DNA of 64,000 nt. Source: Achromobacter sp. UMC46. GTDB taxonomy: Bacteria; Pseudomonadota; Gammaproteobacteria; Burkholderiales; Burkholderiaceae_B. How positions within the stretch are numbered: position 1 is the first letter of the stretch; each line of letters begins with the position of its first letter. Positions 58,110 to 64,000 of the stretch are shown in pieces. The notes beneath the pieces were generated by a model, which was not told where the DNA came from, did not search any database, and saw only the letters and a program-made list of their open reading frames with translations. Both the position numbers and the translations under genes were made by a program. The stretch is taken from assembly GCF_014170335.1 (NCBI RefSeq), contig NZ_LZZS01000004.1, positions 1-64,000 on the forward strand. Reading direction: 5' to 3'.

Positions 58110-59141
58110 CTAGAAGTGGTGCCGCAACCCCACTACGGTTTGCAGCATGTGCGACTGGCGCCGGTCCACGCGGTCCAGCAGGGCGTACAGGTTGGTGCGC
58201 TTGGACAGGTCATGCTGATAACCCAAGCCCCAACCCTTGATGTGCGACGCGGTGGCGCGCTGGTAAGCCGCCAGCACGGTGCCGCGGCCGCTGACCGGAA
58301 AGCTGGCGCCGCCCACGAACGAGTTGATTCGCCGGTAGCCGGCTGACGGGCCCGTGTTGGGATTACGCAAGTTGCCATAGCCGGCGTGCAGCCGCATCCA
58401 GTCGAAGTCGTAAGCGCCGCCCAACTGGACGTTCGAGGCGCGCTTCACGCCCCGGACGACGGCGTTGGGATTCAGCCGTTCATAGGTAAGGGCCGTGGAG
58501 AAAGGCCCGTTCCGGTAGCGCAACCCGGCGGTCCAGACGCGGTCGTGGTCGGCGGTTGCGAACCGGCCTTCGTCGTGGGACGAAAAGCTGTAGCCCAATG
58601 CGGCCTGCCAGCCGCTCCAGACCGGCGTGCGGTAGGTCACCGCATTGTTGATGCGCCCGCCGATGCCGAAGTCGCCGTCATTGAAGCCGGACGTCACGGA
58701 CGCGGCCGCACCGGCCCAGCTGGTGCCGAATGGTGAAGCGATTCCGCCCCAGCTGTCGCTCAAGACCAGTTGGCGGCCGGCGCGCAGTTCGCCGAATCCG
58801 CCCGCCAGCCCCAGGTAAGCCCACCGGCCGAACAAGCGGCCTTGCCCTTGCGTGCCGTTCGATGCCTGGAAGCCGTTTTCCAGCCGGAACACGACGCGGT
58901 ATCCGTCGCCCAGGTCTTCGACGCCGCGCAATCCCCAGCGCGACCCGGATTGTGTGCCGTTCCTCATGCCGATCCGCGACGAGGCGCCGCCCGCATCCTG
59001 GCGCTCACGCTCATAACTCAATCCCAGGTCAATCAAGCCATATAGCGTGACGCTTGTGGTGGACGCCTGCGCGGCGCCACCCGTGGACAGGGCCGCCAAC
59101 ACGGCGACCAATGTACTGCGCGTTGTTCTTGCTGCGATCAT
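58110..59141 (-). CDS. Gram-negative trimeric porin (Burkholderiales type)
   Basis: A 343-residue outer-membrane porin. The signal peptide ends near AAQAS. The barrel begins SVTLYGLIDLGLSYER and includes the family motif GSRWGLRGVEDLGDGYRVVF and constriction loop region LSDSWGGIASPFGTSW. It closes with the aromatic terminus GLRHHF. The Porin_4 family allows diffusion of small hydrophilic solutes. Single gene, converging on the spermidine-synthase-like gene; regulation not evident. Confidence 0.94.
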   Translation of the reverse strand: MIAARTTRSTLVAVLAALSTGGAAQASTTSVTLYGLIDLGLSYERERQDAGGASSRIGMRNGTQSGSRWGLRGVEDLGDGYRVVFRLENGFQASNGTQGQGRLFGRWAYLGLAGGFGELRAGRQLVLSDSWGGIASPFGTSWAGAAASVTSGFNDGDFGIGGRINNAVTYRTPVWSGWQAALGYSFSSHDEGRFATADHDRVWTAGLRYRNGPFSTALTYERLNPNAVVRGVKRASNVQLGGAYDFDWMRLHAGYGNLRNPNTGPSAGYRRINSFVGGASFPVSGRGTVLAAYQRATASHIKGWGLGYQHDLSKRTNLYALLDRVDRRQSHMLQTVVGLRHHF

Positions 59142-59311
59142 GAAACCCCCTTGAATGACCGGTATGCCGCGATGGGCACAAGGATCCTCGGCAGCCGCGT
59201 GACAAGCGGGCCGCGAGGTGAAGGGAGTCTAGGTGGCGGGGCAGTGGGGGTTGCCGGGAATCGGACCGTTTGACGGCCTGGCTGATATTGCTGGCAGCGC
59301 AGGCAAGCCCG

Positions 59312-61078
59312 TCAGCCCAGCATGCGTTGCAGCACCTGATTGCGGCCGTTCAGTTTTGCCTGATACAGCAGTTCGTCGGCAACATGGAACAGCTTGCGGG
59401 CATCCGCGGCGTGCTCCCATCGGGCGCAGGCCACCCCGAAGCTGGCCGTCAGCGAGAATATGGCGCCATCTTCGGCCGTGACCGGTTCGGCCGACATGGC
59501 CGAGCGCATGCGCTCGGCCATCTCGACGGCTTCGTCGGCGTTGCCGGTATGGCAGAGCACGGCGAATTCCTCGCCGCCCACCCGTGCCACGGTGTCGGAC
59601 TGGCGCCAGATCTTGCGGCAGAGCTCGGCCACCGATTTCAAAGCGATATCGCCGCTGGCGTGTCCGTAGGTGTCGTTGACGTTCTTGAAATTGTCGATAT
59701 CGAACAGGATGAAAGCCAGTACCGGACCTTGCTCCTGCCATTGCGCTCGGGTGACTTCAAAGCGCGTCTCGAAGGCGCGCCGGTTCAACAGGCCGGTCAG
59801 GTAGTCGGTTTCGGCCAGGTTCGCCAGGTCGACGATCAGCCTGTCGCGCTCGGCTTCCAATCTTGTCTTGACGGCGGAATTCTCTTTCAGGACCCGCAAT
59901 GCGCTGAAGACCTCGTCGACTTCGCCTTGGTGCTTGCCCTCGGGGATGCGCGGCGGCGGCGTGCCGTTGGCGATGGCGGTGATGATGCGGGAAGCCAGGC
60001 CGAAAGGCCCGATCACCCGGCGCCGGAATTGCACCAGCGCCAGGCCCAGCGCCGCCACCAGCAAGGCCGTGGCGGCCAACGTCACCAGCATCAAGCGCAA
60101 GGCGCCCGCGCGGTAGCCGTCGATGCTCTGGCCGATCGCATCGAGCAGGACGTCGCGGAACTGGATGATGGAACCCATCATCGGCACGTAGATCGCAGCG
60201 AGTTGCCCGGTGCTGGTCGTGACGCCCGCGCCGGGTAGCGTGGCATCCTGGCGCACGTGCTCCAGGTATTCCAGGCCGTCGCCGAAGTAGCGCCGCTGCA
60301 ATTGCGCGAAGCTTTGCGACCGCATCAGCTCGGGGCGGGTCGCAAGGCGCGAATCGATCAGGCTGCGCAGCTCGTCGATGCGACCCCGCACGCGTTCGAT
60401 GCGGAAATGCTCGACCTGCGTCAAGGGCCGGTGCCCGGCAAGCGCGGGCGTGTAGATCGATCCCAGCAAGCCGGCCTGTTCCCGCAGTTCGCTGGCCAGC
60501 AGCGCCAGGGACAGCATGCCGGGCGTGTCCACTTCGTTCAGCATCGCCACGCCGACGTCGCGGCCCATGCTGGCTTGCCATTGCGGGATGACCGCGACCA
60601 TGGCGCTGACGACTTCCCAGACGGCGTCGCCGGTCAGCGGTTCACGCGGTGTGGCGATCAGCAGATCGGCATTGCGCCGGGCCAGCTCCAACGCCTCGCG
60701 GATGCGCTGGATGTCAGCGCGCGCACCGATTTGCCCGAAACGCGGCGACGGCGTGGCGTACAGCGCCAGCAACTGGTCGATTTGCGCGTCGGTCCTGGCG
60801 CGCGCGGCGCGCAGGGCGGCCAGATTGGATTCCGGGACGGGCAGGTCGGCGCCCAGCGCCGCGTTCATGGGGCCGCGTTCGGCCGACGCGAGTTCCATGA
60901 CGCTGACCGTGGCGCGAATGACGGCGAACGCGTCGCGTGCCTGCGATGCGGATGAATAGGTCTTCCAGCTCTGGAACAGCAGAATGCCGGCCAGGACCGA
61001 GACCAGCAACAACACGCCCACTGCCAGTAGCAAAAAATACCGTTCCAGGGACTTTGGAGCGAACGCGCGGCGCGACAT
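59312..61078 (-). CDS. Membrane diguanylate cyclase with periplasmic helical sensor
   Basis: A 588-residue protein: TM1 (about 12-36), a long helical periplasmic domain (about 40-320), TM2 (about 325-350), HAMP (to about 405) and GGDEF (about 430-585). The active site is GGEEF at residues 501-505. An inhibitory I-site RQSD lies at 492-495, exactly five residues before it. It should make cyclic di-GMP with product feedback. The ATG at 61078 (MSRRAFAPKS) fits; the site before it is weak. It lies in tandem with a second cyclase gene upstream (gap 174 bases). Confidence 0.93.
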   Translation of the reverse strand: MSRRAFAPKSLERYFLLLAVGVLLLVSVLAGILLFQSWKTYSSASQARDAFAVIRATVSVMELASAERGPMNAALGADLPVPESNLAALRAARARTDAQIDQLLALYATPSPRFGQIGARADIQRIREALELARRNADLLIATPREPLTGDAVWEVVSAMVAVIPQWQASMGRDVGVAMLNEVDTPGMLSLALLASELREQAGLLGSIYTPALAGHRPLTQVEHFRIERVRGRIDELRSLIDSRLATRPELMRSQSFAQLQRRYFGDGLEYLEHVRQDATLPGAGVTTSTGQLAAIYVPMMGSIIQFRDVLLDAIGQSIDGYRAGALRLMLVTLAATALLVAALGLALVQFRRRVIGPFGLASRIITAIANGTPPPRIPEGKHQGEVDEVFSALRVLKENSAVKTRLEAERDRLIVDLANLAETDYLTGLLNRRAFETRFEVTRAQWQEQGPVLAFILFDIDNFKNVNDTYGHASGDIALKSVAELCRKIWRQSDTVARVGGEEFAVLCHTGNADEAVEMAERMRSAMSAEPVTAEDGAIFSLTASFGVACARWEHAADARKLFHVADELLYQAKLNGRNQVLQRMLG

Positions 61079-61252
61079 GCTGAAGGACCAGGGAAAACAT
61101 AAAGCCGTAGCAGCGCAGGATACTGTAATTGCCCCTGCGCGGGGGCTGGCTTTGGCCTGGTCGAACATAAACCTTGCGACGCAAGAAATAGTATTTCATG
61201 CAAATACAAAGCATTGCACGACAAACGCAAGAATTGGCGAACTGCGTGCGGG

Positions 61253-62803
61253 TCACGCGGCGTGGGTGACGACGCGGTTGCGCCCCTGTTGCTTGGCGGC
61301 GTACAGCGCCTTATCAGCGGCCTGGAAAACCTGCCCGATGTCCGAGCCGCAGGACGGCCAATGCGCCACACCGGCCGACACCGTAATGCCGCTCACGCCA
61401 TGCAAGGACCGATCGGCCAAGCGCCCGCGCAGGCGCTCGGCGACTTGGCTGGCCTCTTTGGCCCCCACGTTGGGCAGCAAGATCAGGAATTCCTCTCCAC
61501 CGTTGCGGCACAGGATGTCCGAGGGCCGCGAACAGTCCCGCATCAATTGCGCCATGCCGCGGATGACCTCGTCGCCTGCGGTGTGGCCGTAGGTGTCGTT
61601 CACTTGCTTGAAGTGGTCGAGATCCAGCGCCACGACCGCGAACGGCGTGCAGGATGCCTGCAGGTCCTCGACGGCATCCTGGGTGCCGCGCCGATTGCGC
61701 AAGCCCGTCAGCGGGTCGGTGATGCTGGCCAGGTTCAGCTTGCCGATCTTCTCCTGCAGCGCGGTGAAGCTCCAGATCACCGCGCGCTTCAGGCGTTCGG
61801 CCTCGAAGTACCACGCCTTGACCGATTTCACACGTTGCATCGCCACCGCCAGGTCCTGGTGCTCGACATTGGCGGCTAGTTGCGACAAGGGCAGCGAGAT
61901 CAGGCGCGCGCACCACCAGATGGCCAACAAAAACACCAGCGCCAGGGGCGCGGCGTAGCCGATCAGCGTCCAGATCAAGGCGTTGATCGGTTTGAGCGTG
62001 ACCTCGGCCGGCCGCTGCGCGATGATGCCCCAGCCGCTGATCGGCACGGCCGCGTAGCCCGCAAGCATGTCCACGCCTTGGGTGTTGACGACGCGCTGCG
62101 CGCCCGCATGGCCTGTGGTCACGGCTGCCACCACCGGATTGCGCATGACGTTTTCGCCCACCCGGTCGGTCTCCATGTGATAGATCAGCTGGCCGTCGCT
62201 ATCCACCACGAACAGATACGAGCCGTCCTGATAGTGGTGTTTGCCCAGCAGCTCCTGCAAGGCGCTTTCATTGCGCAGATAGATCGTGCCGGCGATGTAG
62301 CCCCTATAGCGGCCGTCGTTGGAATAGATCGGGTGCGACAGGTTGATGAGCATGTTGCCAGCAATCGACACATAGGGCTTGCTGATTACCGGTTGGCGAG
62401 CCTGCAACGCGGCGCGGCTGCCCGGGCTGTCCACCCGCGTGCCCAGGAAATTCCGGAAATTCTGCGTGGTGGCCAGGATGACGCCGTCGGCGCTGACGAT
62501 GCCCACGGAGTTGAAGCTGTCGGTCTGCTCTTGCACGCGCGCGACTTCGGCGGCAAGAACGTCGGGCGCATCGATTTGCGCGGCCATGTGCCGGGCACTG
62601 TAAGCCAACTGCTGCTGCGCGCCCTTCAGGAAGTTGCCGGTGCTTTCGGCCAGCTTGGCCGCGTACACGCGGTTCGATTCCAGCGTGTTGGTGATGAGCA
62701 GGTCACGCTGCACGCGATAGCTGGCATAGAGCGCGTTGGCCGTCGCGGCGACGGCGCTTAGTACGGTAAGCGCAAGCACAAGCCCGCGTAGATTGATTCG
62801 CAT
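61253..62803 (-). CDS. Membrane diguanylate cyclase with Cache sensor
   Basis: A 516-residue protein: TM1 (about 5-30), a double Cache-type periplasmic ligand domain (about 35-290; NFLGTRVDSPGSRAAL and KPYVSIAGNMLINLSHPI), TM2 (about 300-325), a linker and GGDEF (about 360-515). GGEEF is at residues 435-439, with I-site RPSD five residues before it. A small molecule in the periplasm probably sets its activity. ATG 62803 chosen because TM1 begins right after; no strong ribosome-binding site. Confidence 0.93.
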   Translation of the reverse strand: MRINLRGLVLALTVLSAVAATANALYASYRVQRDLLITNTLESNRVYAAKLAESTGNFLKGAQQQLAYSARHMAAQIDAPDVLAAEVARVQEQTDSFNSVGIVSADGVILATTQNFRNFLGTRVDSPGSRAALQARQPVISKPYVSIAGNMLINLSHPIYSNDGRYRGYIAGTIYLRNESALQELLGKHHYQDGSYLFVVDSDGQLIYHMETDRVGENVMRNPVVAAVTTGHAGAQRVVNTQGVDMLAGYAAVPISGWGIIAQRPAEVTLKPINALIWTLIGYAAPLALVFLLAIWWCARLISLPLSQLAANVEHQDLAVAMQRVKSVKAWYFEAERLKRAVIWSFTALQEKIGKLNLASITDPLTGLRNRRGTQDAVEDLQASCTPFAVVALDLDHFKQVNDTYGHTAGDEVIRGMAQLMRDCSRPSDILCRNGGEEFLILLPNVGAKEASQVAERLRGRLADRSLHGVSGITVSAGVAHWPSCGSDIGQVFQAADKALYAAKQQGRNRVVTHAA

Positions 62804-62982
62804 GGTCGGGGCGGGCTGGGGGGGCCAGGGCAGGCGCGGCGCCAGGCCGCGGGTGATAGGAGGGGCGTCATGCCGGCGGGCAGGGCCACGTTCAAGAACC
62901 GCTGATTGCAAACGATTGTAAACAAAACAAAGATTCTTTCGGTCCTGTCTACGCCAACAGTTACGGCAGCGCCTGAGCCGAT

Positions 62983-64000
62983 CTATAGGCCGTCTGCGTC
63001 GGGCTCGTCCAGCAGCCGCGCCGCGGGGGACCGGGCGGCGGCGCCGGCACGGAAATAGCCCATCACGGTCGCCACGCTGGCGTGCCCGGTCATGGCCATC
63101 GTGTCGCCCAGCGGCACATTGCGCCGGCCGGCCTCGGTCACGAAGCCCGAGCGCAGGCTGTGCGCCGAGAAGTCGCCTTCCAGGCCCGCCAGCCGGCAGC
63201 GTTCCTGCACGATGTCCCGCACTGCGGCGGCCGCCAGGGGTTCGCCGACAACATCGCCTCGGCGCACGCGGCGAAAGATCGGCCCTTGGCGGATGCCGCT
63301 TGCGGCCAGCCAGGCGTTCAGGGCCTGGGCGGCGGAACCGGAGATGGGCTTCTGGTCGTCCGCACGCTGCGCGCCTGATTGATTGGTCTTGGAATGCGCC
63401 AGCGTGTAGAGGAATCCTTCTCCCGTGCGCACCGTGTTTTCAACCGTCGCCCGCACGACTTCCGAACGGCGGCGGCCGCCACTTGCCCACGCGAACAGCA
63501 GCAGGGCGCGGTCGCGCACGCCGCGCAGCGTGTCGTCGCACGTGGCCAGCATCGCCTGCAGGGGCTCGCGGGTCAGCGCTTCTTTCTTGGCGGGCGCCAC
63601 GCCTCGCCGGGCGTAGGCGCGGCGGGTCTTGGCCAACAGCTCGCGGACCGGAGCCGCGCGGCAAGGGTTGGGGTGGCCCAACAGTTCATGCGCCTTGGAC
63701 AGCACGGACAGGCGCTGGAGCAGCGTGTTCAGGCTGGGTGCGCCCAGCTTGCCTTTGGCTTTCAGGCGCACCAGTTCCAAGTCCAGCGCCAACGGCAGTT
63801 CCCATTTCAGGCCGTGATCGGTCGACCGCTGGGCGTGGTCCACTACGAACTGGATGACGGCAGCTTCGGGCAGGGGCAGCGCGAAAGGCTGCCCGTAACG
63901 CAGTTCGAACCAGGCCGTCCAGTACCGGATGGCCGCGCGGTAGCTGGCGGCGGTGTTGGCCGAACTGCCTTCCCGCATGAGGTTGCGGACTGCGGCATCG
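62983..64000 (-). CDS. Tyrosine recombinase/integrase (5' end beyond window)
   Basis: At least 331 residues from an internal Met at 63978, and the frame stays open to base 64000. The true start therefore probably lies outside. An N-terminal SAM-like core-binding domain (ANTAASYRAAIRYWTAWFEL) precedes the catalytic domain. Its residues are Arg in ASGGRRRSEVV, His-x-x-Arg in SAHSLRSGF, His in TGHASVATVM and nucleophile Tyr in VMGYFRAG. It resembles chromosomal or plasmid-borne integrases more than XerC/D. It may mark an integrated element to the right of the window. Confidence 0.9.
   Translation of the reverse strand, partial: DAAVRNLMREGSSANTAASYRAAIRYWTAWFELRYGQPFALPLPEAAVIQFVVDHAQRSTDHGLKWELPLALDLELVRLKAKGKLGAPSLNTLLQRLSVLSKAHELLGHPNPCRAAPVRELLAKTRRAYARRGVAPAKKEALTREPLQAMLATCDDTLRGVRDRALLLFAWASGGRRRSEVVRATVENTVRTGEGFLYTLAHSKTNQSGAQRADDQKPISGSAAQALNAWLAASGIRQGPIFRRVRRGDVVGEPLAAAAVRDIVQERCRLAGLEGDFSAHSLRSGFVTEAGRRNVPLGDTMAMTGHASVATVMGYFRAGAAARSPAARLLDEPDADGL

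Noticed and set aside
1..64000. CRISPR arrays, insertion sequences, tRNA or rRNA genes
   Set aside because: I looked for regular repeat-spacer patterns, transposase signatures and cloverleaf or rRNA landmarks and saw none.

Overview
The window is a GC-rich (roughly two thirds G+C) proteobacterial chromosome segment. Gene content points to a betaproteobacterium of the order Burkholderiales, most likely an Achromobacter/Bordetella relative (Alcaligenaceae). The pointers are a TctAB carrier without its own binding protein, a Burkholderiales-type trimeric porin, a DUF2946/TonB receptor pair and many small CsbD/DUF-type stress proteins. This assignment is inference from protein families; there is no rRNA in the window. 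I found about 67 genes, no tRNA, no CRISPR array and no insertion sequence.

Layout. 0-5 kb: a MuiA-like protein cut by the left edge, a LysR/MFS divergent pair, an orphan FlhD and a DUF2325 protein. 4.8-12.6 kb: a large hybrid histidine kinase, a small secreted protein, a second-type sigma-54 gene (rpoN2, TTG start) and two divergent sigma-54 activators, one with and one without a receiver domain. 12.6-18.6 kb: a dense run of small stress-type genes (CsbD, DUF883, DUF378, DUF3309, a four-helix Cys-rich protein, an SDR, DNA topoisomerase IB and several disordered proteins). 18.8-31.4 kb: a 2-hydroxyacid dehydrogenase, UspA, FUSC, an EAL phosphodiesterase, an AsmA-like protein, a SulP transporter, a TonB receptor with DUF2946, and an MgtC operon with a 35-residue membrane peptide and an ACT-like protein. 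31.7-35.7 kb: a three-gene membrane sugar/alcohol dehydrogenase operon (gamma subunit, FAD subunit, diheme cytochrome c). 36-41 kb: TerC-CBS-CorC, a broken outer-membrane protein gene, a DUF1254 lipoprotein and a MetA-like porin. 41.5-58 kb: metabolic, transport and regulator genes, mostly divergent regulator/target pairs. 58-64 kb: a porin, two diguanylate cyclases and a tyrosine recombinase running off the right edge.

The most interesting signal is regulatory. Near-consensus sigma-54 (-24/-12) promoters, mostly of the form GGGCACG-N4-TTGC, lie at sensible distances before rpoN2 itself and before at least 13 other genes of the window. Eight of them form four back-to-back divergent pairs that each serve two stress-type genes. 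With the two linked activators and the hybrid kinase next door, this looks like a self-contained, autoregulated RpoN2 stress regulon. The promoter matches are seen directly; that RpoN2 uses them, and that the system responds to envelope, desiccation or general stress, is inference.

A second region worth attention is the MgtC operon (30.0-31.7 kb). It combines MgtC, a tiny hydrophobic peptide with the layout of the MgtC-binding peptide MgtR, a free ACT-like domain and a leader with two hairpins bearing the same loop.
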